Source: an uncultured Rhizobiaceae group bacterium
GTDB taxonomy: Bacteria > Pseudomonadota > Alphaproteobacteria > Rhizobiales > Rhizobiaceae
Direction of reading: 5' to 3'
DNA length: 9,467 nucleotides
NCBI GenBank assembly: GCA_937951455.1
Contig: CALFBU010000180.1
Span: forward strand, 1-9,467
Every line of letters begins with the position of its first letter. Position 1 is the first letter of the stretch. The position numbers and the translations under genes were made by a program. The notes under the pieces are model-generated. The model did not search any database. It saw only the letters and a program-made list of their open reading frames with translations, and was not told the DNA's origin. This document shows positions 1-6,709 of this stretch, in pieces.

Positions 1-499
1 CGAATGCAAAGAGATGAGACATGAAGGGATTTACAAACAAAAGCTTTGCTGCCGCAGGAAACATCTGACCAGCAAAACCTGGAAATGGATAAAACGCACC
101 GTTTATGGATACAAGGCCTTTGGTCTCATGCAGGTGTTTTGACGCAAGCTCAACTGCGATTGCAGCCCCTGCCGAATGACCGACAATCATATCTGGCGAG
201 AATGTTTGATGATCCAGCAATTTTGCAATTCCAGCAGACACTCTTTCCAATGTTGGTCGACCGCCATTTAGCCTTGAACTGAAACCATGTCCCGGCAAAT
301 CCAGAGCCATTACCCTGAAGTCTTTGGCAAAATCCGTAAAAATATCTCGGAAAGAATGCGTCGTTGCACCCGTGCCATGAAGTAATAAAGCACTTGGGCC
401 AGCGCCAGCCTTTTGAATGTGCCATCGCATGCTATCGATTTCGATGAACTGGCTCACTTCATGATTGGGCCATTGATATTTTTCAGATTTCCAATCCAC
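1..499 (-). CDS. bchO: BchO, magnesium chelatase accessory alpha/beta hydrolase (partial, 3' end outside window)
   Basis: Alpha/beta-hydrolase-fold protein encoded with the magnesium chelatase genes in purple bacteria. It is a presumed accessory of Mg insertion, and its exact reaction is not established. Only residues 1-166 are visible, against roughly 290 for the family, so the acid and His of the triad lie off the left edge. Seen here: the family-typical N-terminus with WPN at 10-12 and WHIQ at 26-29, the oxyanion-hole motif HGTGA at 41-45, DLPGHGFS at 67-74, and the nucleophile elbow GHSAG at 107-111 with Ser109. The start is GTG at 497-499. The bchD stop TAA (503-505) is in the same frame just upstream, and the first in-frame ATG (Met24) would remove conserved residues. 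A Shine-Dalgarno-like AGTAGG lies in the last bchD codons, and only 3 bases separate the genes. Third gene of a bchI-bchD-bchO operon. Confidence 0.9.
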   Translation of the reverse strand, partial: MDWKSEKYQWPNHEVSQFIEIDSMRWHIQKAGAGPSALLLHGTGATTHSFRDIFTDFAKDFRVMALDLPGHGFSSRLNGGRPTLERVSAGIAKLLDHQTFSPDMIVGHSAGAAIAVELASKHLHETKGLVSINGAFYPFPGFAGQMFPAAAKLLFVNPFMSHLFAF

Positions 500-502
500 G
501 TT

Positions 503-2311
503 TTACCTACTGGCCTTAACGGCATCAGATAGATTTTTGGAACTGACAAAAGGCATGGGAATGTAATTTGCACCGAGTTTTTCAGACAGTGCTTTTGCCT
601 TAGGATTTGCAAGTCTGCTTACATCAATCACCAAACAAGAAACACCAGCACCAACAAACAAATTACTTACGGCTAAAGCGTCTTCCATCGCTTTTTCACG
701 ACCCCCAGTGCCATCAAGCGCTACATTGGCGCTGCCGTCCGTCATGATAACCAATGAAGTTGCGCGTCCCTTTTTTAATTCTTCGCTCGCCATTATGAAT
801 GCTAATTGCAGACCGCTTGCAAGTGGTGTACCGCCACCGCCGGCTAGTGAGGCAAGCGATTTTTTTGCACGCACCAGAGAACGCGTGGGTGACAATAAAA
901 CTTCCGCTTCGCGTTTTCTGAAACTGATGAGACCGACATGGTCGCGGCGCGCATAGCCTTCTGCAAGCAGGCTTTCAACGGCTCCCTTTGCTTCGCCCAA
1001 CCGATTGAGCGCTGTTGAGCCAGATGCGTCTACCAAAAATATGGTTGAGGTCTCAGTATTTTGTTTATAGCGCCTGATATGAAAATCTTGAGGGCGCACA
1101 TGTATTGAAGCATTTGATGTATTTTCTGCAGAGCGGATTTTTTGCCAAGGCGTTGCTGCACGCAAGGTCGCCATAATGTCGAGGCTTTTGCCTGAGCGTA
1201 ATTCCCCTCTTCTGCTTGCAACAGGCTTGCCCCGCTTACTGCCATATTTCTGCTTGCCTTTGCGCCCCTGCGAAGACGTTTTTGATTGAAGTTTAAGACT
1301 TGAAGAAAGCTGGTCAAGCAAGCCGTCTGGCAATTGGCTTGCCAGGCTTTCAATGTTCAAATCTTCCAGAGGCTCATCCAAAGTGCTGGTGCTGTCATTA
1401 TCTTCGGCTTGTTCTTCATCAGGCTTTTCTTGCTGTTCATCAGGTGTCTCAGGTTCGTCGTCCTGTAAGTCCTCTTGCATATCTTCTGGCGGTTGAGGCG
1501 CTTGCGGCAATTGTTTTGCCCTGTTTAAAATGCACAGACGTACGGCGGTCACTACATCATCCTGAATAACCTTTGTACGCCCATTAAGCCTTGCGTTCAA
1601 AATGGCGACCCGCACCATTTGTTGTGTTGGGCGAATCGAAGTTAAACCAAAGGAAAGCACGATCTCGCATATTTCTTTAAGCGTTTGACTATCGCAAATC
1701 GCTGTCGTTGAAATGTCTGTAAATTTCAGTTCAAGGTGAATTTTTAATACGCGATAACTGATCGTCGACAAATCGAGATGAAATATGATTCGGTCTTTCA
1801 TCTTGTCAGAAATTGGTTGTTCGTCTTCATCACTTTCATCAAACACAACCAGACCAAATTGGGCGATGTCTGTGGCGCTCATGCCTTCTCGCTCAACCTT
1901 TACATGACCATTATCCATCGCAGCAGTGACTTGGGCGATCACGTCATCTTCCATTATGTTTGCCATTGGCATGACCAGCATTTGATTATCGCATTCGGCC
2001 AACAAACCCTTGCTCGCTACTCGTTTACCGCTCGATAGCGTAGCCGATAAATCAAGGCCACCTATAAGGCGTTGCTCATCTATGCCAACCGGAATTTTAT
2101 GAAATACTGTTCGAGATACAACTTCTTCAAGCCGCTGCATAAACGCTTCACGCACTGGTCCTGCATGTGCCTTGATTAAAAGTGTCGGCAGATTTTGACG
2201 AATTCCACCCTCAACCATCAATGCGATCATTTCAATGGTCAGACAAGCATCCTGCCATAAACTTTCTTCCAGTGAAGGCGCTTGCAAAATTTCCGAATTG
2301 AGCTGGGTCAT
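503..2311 (-). CDS. bchD: BchD, magnesium chelatase subunit D
   Basis: Subunit D of magnesium chelatase. It forms the AAA+ double ring with BchI and links it to BchH for Mg2+ insertion into protoporphyrin IX, the first committed step of bacteriochlorophyll synthesis in the cytoplasm. Residues 1-265 are an AAA+-like domain related to BchI but without a recognisable Walker A, as is usual for this subunit. Residues about 268-315 form a Pro/Glu/Asp-rich linker, followed by a Lys/Arg-rich stretch at 343-375. Residues about 420-600 are a von Willebrand A (integrin I-like) domain with an intact MIDAS: DASGS at 428-432, Thr495 in GGGGTPL and Asp525 in MTDG. The start is ATG at 2309-2311 (602 aa). An upstream in-frame ATG at 2425 would overlap bchI by about 100 bases and add atypical residues. 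The chosen start lies 13 bases after the bchI stop, with GGGA upstream. Normal length for the family. Confidence 0.95.
   Translation of the reverse strand: MTQLNSEILQAPSLEESLWQDACLTIEMIALMVEGGIRQNLPTLLIKAHAGPVREAFMQRLEEVVSRTVFHKIPVGIDEQRLIGGLDLSATLSSGKRVASKGLLAECDNQMLVMPMANIMEDDVIAQVTAAMDNGHVKVEREGMSATDIAQFGLVVFDESDEDEQPISDKMKDRIIFHLDLSTISYRVLKIHLELKFTDISTTAICDSQTLKEICEIVLSFGLTSIRPTQQMVRVAILNARLNGRTKVIQDDVVTAVRLCILNRAKQLPQAPQPPEDMQEDLQDDEPETPDEQQEKPDEEQAEDNDSTSTLDEPLEDLNIESLASQLPDGLLDQLSSSLKLQSKTSSQGRKGKQKYGSKRGKPVASRRGELRSGKSLDIMATLRAATPWQKIRSAENTSNASIHVRPQDFHIRRYKQNTETSTIFLVDASGSTALNRLGEAKGAVESLLAEGYARRDHVGLISFRKREAEVLLSPTRSLVRAKKSLASLAGGGGTPLASGLQLAFIMASEELKKGRATSLVIMTDGSANVALDGTGGREKAMEDALAVSNLFVGAGVSCLVIDVSRLANPKAKALSEKLGANYIPMPFVSSKNLSDAVKASR
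505..511 (-). promoter_or_regulatory. Ribosome binding site for bchO inside the end of bchD
   Basis: On the minus strand AGTAGGT precedes the GTG start of bchO, with the AGG core about 6 bases from the start codon. It overlaps the last sense codons and stop of bchD. It supports the GTG at 497-499 as the start and implies translational coupling of bchO to bchD. Seen directly; function inferred. Confidence 0.6.
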
Positions 2312-2324
2312 TTTGTATTCCCAG

Positions 2325-3356
2325 CTAAGCAGCGTTTCTATCTGTGATGACTTGTTCCAAAACTCGCTCAACACGAACCATGCCTTTTGAGTCATCCAAC
2401 GGATTGCGGCGCAGGCGATGGCCAAGGGCTGAAGGCGCCATTTTCAAAATATGTGTTTCGCTTACTTGCAAGTCACCGCACCAAGCAGCTTCTGCTCGCG
2501 CTGACTTAATCAAAGTCAATTCACCACGCAGGCCGTCTGTACCAAGTGCAATGCAAATTTCTGCTATCAGGCCAAGCATCTGATCGCTGACTTCAACTTC
2601 TGCAATCAGATCTTTTGCGCGCTTGATGCGATTGCGAAGTTTGGACGTTTCCCGCTTCCACTTTTGCACAAATTCTTCCGGATTGCGCTCATACGCATCG
2701 CGGCGTTTGATAACTTCCACACGTTGGGAAATTTCAGTTGGCGTTGAAACATCAACCGAAAGGCCAAACCGATCTAAAAGCTGCGGGCGAAGGTCACCCT
2801 CCTCTGGGTTGCCACTTCCGATCAAGACAAACCGTGCAGGATGTTTGAGCGAAAGCCCTTCACGCTCCACCACGTTCCATCCGGAAACAGCCACATCCAG
2901 AAGAACATCAACCAGATGATCTTCAAGCAAATTAACTTCATCAATATATAAAAAGCCACGATTTGCATCAGCCAGTAAGCCAGGCTCAAATGACTTTTCA
3001 CCGTTTACAAGCGCTTTTTCAATATCAAGCGCACCGAGTACACGGTCTTCAGTAACACCCAGCGGCAAATCCACGACGGGCACTGCGATTTTGTGAGACT
3101 TCAGTTCGGTTTCTTCTGTGCATTCTTTACATTGGGCTTTTTGGCTATCTGGACTGCAATTATATCGACAGCCTTTAACGGCTTCTACTTCTGGCAGAAG
3201 TGCAGCCAATCCCCTGACCGCAGTGGTTTTGCCCGTGCCGCGATCGCCTAATGCCAAGACACCGCCCAGCGAGGCATCAACAGCAGATAAAAGCAGCGCA
3301 TGCTTTAATTGCTCTTGGCCAACGATGGCGGCAAACGGATAAGTGACAGAAGCCAT
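2325..3356 (-). CDS. bchI: BchI, magnesium chelatase ATPase subunit I
   Basis: The AAA+ ATPase that drives magnesium insertion into protoporphyrin IX together with BchD and BchH. The 343 residues carry Walker A GDRGTGKTT at 37-45, the family motif VVDLPLGVTEDRVLGALD at 94-111, Walker B FLYIDE at 135-140, sensor 1 GSGNPEEG with Asn183, the LLDRFG arginine finger Arg196, and sensor 2 LRGEL with Arg277. Four cysteines (63, 67, 76, 79) sit in the loop after Walker A in a C-x3-C-x8-C-x2-C arrangement. The Rhodobacter capsulatus protein as I recall it does not have this set. The start ATG follows AGGGA at 9-base spacing and an in-frame TAA just upstream. First gene of the bchI-bchD-bchO operon, divergent from bciB across 66 bases that contain a palindrome. 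Confidence 0.97.
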   Translation of the reverse strand: MASVTYPFAAIVGQEQLKHALLLSAVDASLGGVLALGDRGTGKTTAVRGLAALLPEVEAVKGCRYNCSPDSQKAQCKECTEETELKSHKIAVPVVDLPLGVTEDRVLGALDIEKALVNGEKSFEPGLLADANRGFLYIDEVNLLEDHLVDVLLDVAVSGWNVVEREGLSLKHPARFVLIGSGNPEEGDLRPQLLDRFGLSVDVSTPTEISQRVEVIKRRDAYERNPEEFVQKWKRETSKLRNRIKRAKDLIAEVEVSDQMLGLIAEICIALGTDGLRGELTLIKSARAEAAWCGDLQVSETHILKMAPSALGHRLRRNPLDDSKGMVRVERVLEQVITDRNAA

Positions 3357-3375
3357 TTAATTAGTTCCCTGTAAC

Positions 3376-3405
3376 TTCAGATAGTAGGCATCCAAAGTGC
3401 ATAAT
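3376..3405 (+). promoter_or_regulatory. Candidate promoter for bciB
   Basis: A -35-like TTCAGA (3376-3381, 4 of 6 to TTGACA) and a -10-like CATAAT (3400-3405, 5 of 6 to TATAAT) with an 18-base spacer. Transcription would start near 3412, about 11 bases before the bciB ATG, leaving almost no leader. The -10 lies within the left arm of the palindrome at 3394-3419. Pattern match by eye only, so confidence is low. Confidence 0.3.
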
Positions 3406-3410
3406 TTAAA
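3381..3410 (-). promoter_or_regulatory. Candidate promoter for bchIDO
   Basis: On the minus strand a -35-like TTTAAA (3405-3410, 4 of 6) and a -10-like TACTAT (3381-3386, 4 of 6) with an 18-base spacer. The -35 sits at the centre of the palindrome at 3394-3419, so a protein bound there would cover it. Both hexamers are weak matches, and the mapping is a hypothesis. Confidence 0.3.
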
Positions 3411-3419
3411 TTACACTTT
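3394..3419. promoter_or_regulatory. Interrupted palindrome in the bchI-bciB divergent promoter, possible CrtJ/PpsR operator
   Basis: Two 12-base arms (AAAGTG then TAATTT; AAATTA then CACTTT) pair perfectly with no loop, except for an extra CA (3400-3401) in the left arm. Within it, TGC-N12-ACA (3398-3415) differs by one base from the TGT-N12-ACA motif of the CrtJ/PpsR repressor family that controls bacteriochlorophyll genes. It lies midway between the divergent bchI and bciB starts and ends 3 bases before the bciB ATG. The symmetry is seen directly. The regulator assignment is an inference weakened by the mismatch and by the two symmetry centres differing by one base. Confidence 0.45.
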
Positions 3420-3422
3420 ATT

Positions 3423-4673
3423 ATGACTAATTTTTCTGACATGTATAGTCCTGATATGTTAAAGAATTTGGACACTCCCCATAAGCTAAACGAACCTGTG
3501 CCGCGTAGTCTCTGCACGGATTGTGGGATTTCGCGCACCAAAAACCCATCTAGATGCGGAACTGCATGCCAATTTATCAAGCCTGATTATCCAAAACTCG
3601 AAACGCAAATTCATGGCCGTGAACGTAATGAGAGCATCAACCCAGACGAATTACATTTCGGTGCTTTCAAGCGCATTGTGAGGGCAAAACTCAAAACACC
3701 AAGCGAAGGCGCGCAATGGACGGGTATCACAACCCAATTGGCAGAGCAGCTTCTAAGGAATGGATTGGTGGATGCTGTGATTGCCGTGAAACCCGACGCA
3801 AGTGACCGCTGGAAACCTGAGCCAGTTCTGATTACCAAGCCGGATGATATGAAGCAGTGTCGTGGCATGCGAATGGGTTACGCCCCTACGCTTGCCCTTC
3901 TGGAACCCGCGATTGAGCAAGGTTATAAGCGCATTGCGGTCGTGGGTATCCCTTGTCAGATTTATGCACTACGTGCGTTAGAAAAAGAGCTGGGCCTGGA
4001 GAAACTATACGTTATCGGAACGCCCTGCTCTGATAATACAACGACAGAAAATTTCCACACGTTTCTTAATCTGCTTTCCGACAAGCCTGAGACCGTTTCT
4101 TATCTGGAGTTTCGAGCAGATTATCAGGTTGAGCTGCGCTTCGATGATGGCAGCCGTAAAGAAATTCCATTTTTAAAACTGCCGATTTCCAAATTGCCTG
4201 GTGATTTTTTCCCGACCACTTGTCAGACCTGCGTAGATTACACCAATGCCTTATCAGATATTACTGTGGGCTACATGGGCGGCGAAGGTGAACAATGGTT
4301 GATTGTTAGGAATGATCGGGGCGAGGAAATTCTCTCTCTGTTGGGAGATGATATTTTGCTCAGTCAAACAGGTTCAAAAGGCAACCGTAAAAGCCACGTT
4401 GAAGGTTTCATGAAAAATGTTGAACGTTCAGCCAACGGACTACCGCTTCGTGCAATGCCTGATTTTGTAAGACCCATCGTCGCCTGGCTGATGCCGAAGA
4501 TTGGACCACGCGGTATGGAATTTGCGCGCACCAGGCTTGAGATGAAGGCCATCGAAACCATTCTTCACTTGCGTCGCAAGGCACCCTCCAAAATGAAAAA
4601 CATGGTACCTGAACACGTTTGGAAGCTTGCAAAACCCTATGGTTTAGAGCGTGAAAAAGACACTGAAGCGTGA
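3423..4673 (+). CDS. bciB: BciB-type divinyl (proto)chlorophyllide a 8-vinyl reductase (FrhB/FdhB family)
   Basis: A 416-residue iron-sulfur flavoprotein of the F420-hydrogenase beta-subunit family that matches BciB (Synechocystis slr1923 type). BciB reduces the C8 vinyl group of the divinyl (proto)chlorophyllide using reduced ferredoxin. Seen: an N-terminal cysteine set C31-x2-C34...C45-x3-C49; HGRERN at 64-69 and PDELHFG at 74-80; the FrhB N-domain motif EGAQWTGI at 95-102; GIPCQIYALRALEKELGLEKLYVIGTPCSDN across 175-205 (Cys178, Cys202); C267-x2-C270 in TCQTCVDYTNALSD; and DITVGYMG at 279-286. These cysteines fit a two-[4Fe-4S] enzyme. No signal peptide or membrane segment. The start is the first ATG; no Shine-Dalgarno precedes it or the alternatives Met7 and Met12. 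Context with bchIDO supports the pigment role over generic F420 hydrogenase or 7-hydroxymethyl-chlorophyll reductase. Confidence 0.85.
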   Translation: MTNFSDMYSPDMLKNLDTPHKLNEPVPRSLCTDCGISRTKNPSRCGTACQFIKPDYPKLETQIHGRERNESINPDELHFGAFKRIVRAKLKTPSEGAQWTGITTQLAEQLLRNGLVDAVIAVKPDASDRWKPEPVLITKPDDMKQCRGMRMGYAPTLALLEPAIEQGYKRIAVVGIPCQIYALRALEKELGLEKLYVIGTPCSDNTTTENFHTFLNLLSDKPETVSYLEFRADYQVELRFDDGSRKEIPFLKLPISKLPGDFFPTTCQTCVDYTNALSDITVGYMGGEGEQWLIVRNDRGEEILSLLGDDILLSQTGSKGNRKSHVEGFMKNVERSANGLPLRAMPDFVRPIVAWLMPKIGPRGMEFARTRLEMKAIETILHLRRKAPSKMKNMVPEHVWKLAKPYGLEREKDTEA

Positions 4674-4702
4674 ATTTTTCCTATAAAGCTTTTGCCATAC
4701 CC

Positions 4703-4730
4703 TTGCTAAAACTCAAAATGTGACTAACAT
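4703..4730 (+). promoter_or_regulatory. Candidate dxs promoter
   Basis: A -35-like TTGCTA (4703-4708, 4 of 6) and -10-like TAACAT (4725-4730, 4 of 6) with a 16-base spacer in the 113-base bciB-dxs gap. A start near 4737 would put the TGT-N12-ACA palindrome just downstream. The alternative TTTACA (4733-4738) lacks a good -10. Weak pattern evidence. The rest of this gap holds the palindrome and the dxs ribosome binding site, and no terminator hairpin follows bciB. Confidence 0.3.
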
Positions 4731-4745
4731 AGTTTACAAAATATA

Positions 4746-4763
4746 TGTCTAATTTATTTGACA
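4746..4763. promoter_or_regulatory. CrtJ/PpsR-type operator upstream of dxs
   Basis: TGTCTAATTTATTTGACA is an exact TGT-N12-ACA palindrome with an AT-rich middle, and 7 of 9 symmetric positions pair. TGT-N12-ACA is the established recognition motif of the aerobic photosynthesis repressor CrtJ/PpsR. It lies 24 bases before the dxs start. A degenerate second copy, TGA-N12-ACA at 4721-4738, ends 7 bases upstream, resembling the paired sites known at some CrtJ promoters. The motif is seen. Binding by PpsR is inferred from motif and context, and no regulator gene is in the window. Confidence 0.6.
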
Positions 4764-4776
4764 TATTCGTGTAACT

Positions 4777-4782
4777 GGGAGG
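4777..4782 (+). promoter_or_regulatory. Strong ribosome binding site of dxs
   Basis: GGGAGG lies four bases before the ATG at 4787. It supports that start, which also keeps the conserved TPLLD N-terminus of DXS. It contrasts with bciB just upstream, which has no recognisable ribosome binding site. Confidence 0.7.
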
Positions 4783-4786
4783 TTTC

Positions 4787-6709
4787 ATGCCAAATAATTC
4801 AAAAACACCACTGCTCGATATGGTTAGAGAACCTGTTGATTTACGGCAATTGACGGATCAGCAACTCCCTCAACTGGCTGATGAACTCAGAACCGAACTT
4901 ATCGACGCCGTCTCGGTGACTGGGGGACATCTGGGTGCTGGCCTTGGTGTGGTTGAACTCACCGTTGCGCTGCATCATGTTTTTGATACACCCCACGACC
5001 GCATTATCTGGGATGTAGGTCACCAATGTTATCCGCATAAAATCCTTACTGGTCGGCGCGATCGTATTCGTACGATTAGACAAGAGAAAGGTCTTTCCGG
5101 TTTCACAAAACGCAAGGAAAGTGACTACGATCCTTTTGGCGCCGCACACTCTTCTACTTCCATTTCAGCTGGCCTTGGCATGGTTGAGGCATCGCGTTTG
5201 GCGGGCGTTAAGCGCAATGTTGTTTCTGTCATCGGCGATGGTTCCATCACGGCTGGCATGGCCTACGAAGCCATGAACAACTCAGGTGGCATGGATGCGC
5301 GCCAAATCGTAATCCTCAATGATAACGACATGTCGATTGCTCCGCCTACAGGCGCGATGAGCCATTATCTGGCACGTCTTGTTTCGGGTAAAACCTATCG
5401 CTCCTTGCGCGAAACTGCCAAACAATTGAACAAAAAATTGCCAGAGTTTATCGCAGACAAGGCACGTAAAACGGAAGAATACACACGCAATTTCTTTTCT
5501 GCTGGCACGATGTTTGAAGAACTTGGCTTTTATTATGTAGGGCCGATTGATGGCCATAATCTTGAAGCCATGTTGCCCGTTTTGCGCAATGTAAGAGATA
5601 GTGAACAAGGTCCTATTCTGCTTCACGTTCGTACAGAAAAAGGCAAAGGCTATGGCCCTGCAGAACAATCTGACTGCAAACTTCATGCGGTAGCCAAGTT
5701 TGATGTGGTCAGTGGCGCACAGAAAAAATCTGTTCAAAATGTCCCTTCATACACTAAAGTTTTTGGGCAAAGCCTTGTTCAGGAAGCCGAACAGGATGAC
5801 AAAATTGTCGGCATTTCGGCGGCGATGCCAGGCGGAACCGGCATTGATATTTTCGGCGAAGCCTTTCCTGATCGCACCTATGATGTCGGTATTGCCGAAC
5901 AGCATGCAGTAACGTTTGCAGCAGGCATGGCGAGCGAAGGCTATAAGCCGTTTTGCGCGATTTACTCAACCTTCTTACAACGGGGTTATGATCAGATTGT
6001 GCATGATGTTTCCATTCAGCAATTACCGGTAAGGTTTCCAATCGACCGTGCTGGATTCGTTGGTGCAGACGGCGCAACGCACGCAGGCTCTTTTGATGTG
6101 GCTTATCTCGCTTGCCTTCCAGGCTTTACGGTTATGGCAGCCAGCGATGAAGCAGAACTCAAGCATATGGTGGCTACAGCCGCCGCCTATGATGAAGGCC
6201 CTATTTCATTCAGATATCCACGCGGCGAAGGTGTGGGCGTTGATATGCCAGAGCGCGGATCAATCCTTGAAATTGGCAAGGGACGCATTGTTAAAGAAGG
6301 TACCAAGGTGGCACTTCTATCCTTTGGTTCAAGACTTCAGGACAGTTTGGCAGCAGCGCGTGATCTGGAACAATTTGGTCTTTCAACCACGGTAGCAGAC
6401 GCACGTTTTGCCAAGCCGCTTGATACAGACTTGATTGAACGCCTCGCAAAGGAACATGAACTTCTGATTACGATAGAAGAAGGCTCAACGGGTGGCTTCG
6501 GCGCGATGGTTCTGCATCACTTGGCAAGTGTGGGTGGTCTTGATAACGGGCTCAAGATCAGAACCATGACCATGCCTGATCTCTATATGGATCAAATGTC
6601 ACCAGCCAGAATGATTGAAACGGCTGGCCTGGACAAAGCCGGTATCGTAGCAACTGCTCTTTCTGCACTTGGCGAAAAGGCAGCAGCCAATCAGCATATT
6701 GTTGCCTAA
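4787..6709 (+). CDS. dxs: 1-deoxy-D-xylulose-5-phosphate synthase
   Basis: Thiamine-diphosphate enzyme that condenses pyruvate and glyceraldehyde 3-phosphate to 1-deoxy-D-xylulose 5-phosphate. This is the entry step of the MEP isoprenoid pathway and is cytosolic. The 640 residues match the usual length. Seen: TPLLD at 7-11, [15 protein letters not shown] at 45-59 (His48), [16 protein letters not shown] at 75-90, the ThDP motif [16 protein letters not shown] at 150-165 with NDND at 178-181, GPIDGHN at 252-258, the catalytic glutamate GIAEQHAV (Glu371), [11 protein letters not shown] at 393-403, FPIDRAG at 417-423, DGATHAG at 428-434 and [10 protein letters not shown] at 475-484. The usual DKYHG segment reads CKLHA at 297-301; its Lys and His are kept. 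Beside bch genes and behind a PpsR-type palindrome, it probably feeds pigment-tail and carotenoid synthesis. It ends in a 4-base tail-to-tail overlap with the hydrolase gene. Confidence 0.97.
   Translation: MPNNSKTPLLDMVREPVDLRQLTDQQLPQLADELRTELIDAVSVTGGHLGAGLGVVELTVALHHVFDTPHDRIIWDVGHQCYPHKILTGRRDRIRTIRQEKGLSGFTKRKESDYDPFGAAHSSTSISAGLGMVEASRLAGVKRNVVSVIGDGSITAGMAYEAMNNSGGMDARQIVILNDNDMSIAPPTGAMSHYLARLVSGKTYRSLRETAKQLNKKLPEFIADKARKTEEYTRNFFSAGTMFEELGFYYVGPIDGHNLEAMLPVLRNVRDSEQGPILLHVRTEKGKGYGPAEQSDCKLHAVAKFDVVSGAQKKSVQNVPSYTKVFGQSLVQEAEQDDKIVGISAAMPGGTGIDIFGEAFPDRTYDVGIAEQHAVTFAAGMASEGYKPFCAIYSTFLQRGYDQIVHDVSIQQLPVRFPIDRAGFVGADGATHAGSFDVAYLACLPGFTVMAASDEAELKHMVATAAAYDEGPISFRYPRGEGVGVDMPERGSILEIGKGRIVKEGTKVALLSFGSRLQDSLAAARDLEQFGLSTTVADARFAKPLDTDLIERLAKEHELLITIEEGSTGGFGAMVLHHLASVGGLDNGLKIRTMTMPDLYMDQMSPARMIETAGLDKAGIVATALSALGEKAAANQHIVA

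Noticed and set aside
46..282. Plus-strand 78-codon frame opposite bchO
   Set aside because: No recognisable motif or ribosome binding site, and lies wholly antisense to a convincing coding region.
150..425. Minus-strand 91-codon reading frame in the bchO region
   Set aside because: Out-of-frame shadow of bchO. The true frame, starting from GTG at 499, carries HGTGA and GHSAG motifs.
2312..2425. Longer bchD reading from ATG at 2425
   Set aside because: It overlaps bchI by about 100 bases, the extra 38 residues do not resemble BchD, and the ATG at 2311 sits correctly 13 bases after the bchI stop with GGGA upstream.
3423..4673. Naming the plus-strand protein a coenzyme F420 hydrogenase subunit
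   Set aside because: No hydrogenase or F420 genes nearby, and the sequence matches the BciB subgroup motifs beside bch genes.
4758..4763. Perfect TTGACA as the -35 of dxs
   Set aside because: A matching -10 would fall at 4780-4786, on the ribosome binding site and start codon, with no TATAAT-like sequence. It is better read as the right arm of the palindrome.
5282..5737. Minus-strand 151-codon frame inside dxs
   Set aside because: Entirely antisense to the conserved thiamine-binding part of dxs. Its Cys- and Phe-rich composition is typical of a shadow frame.
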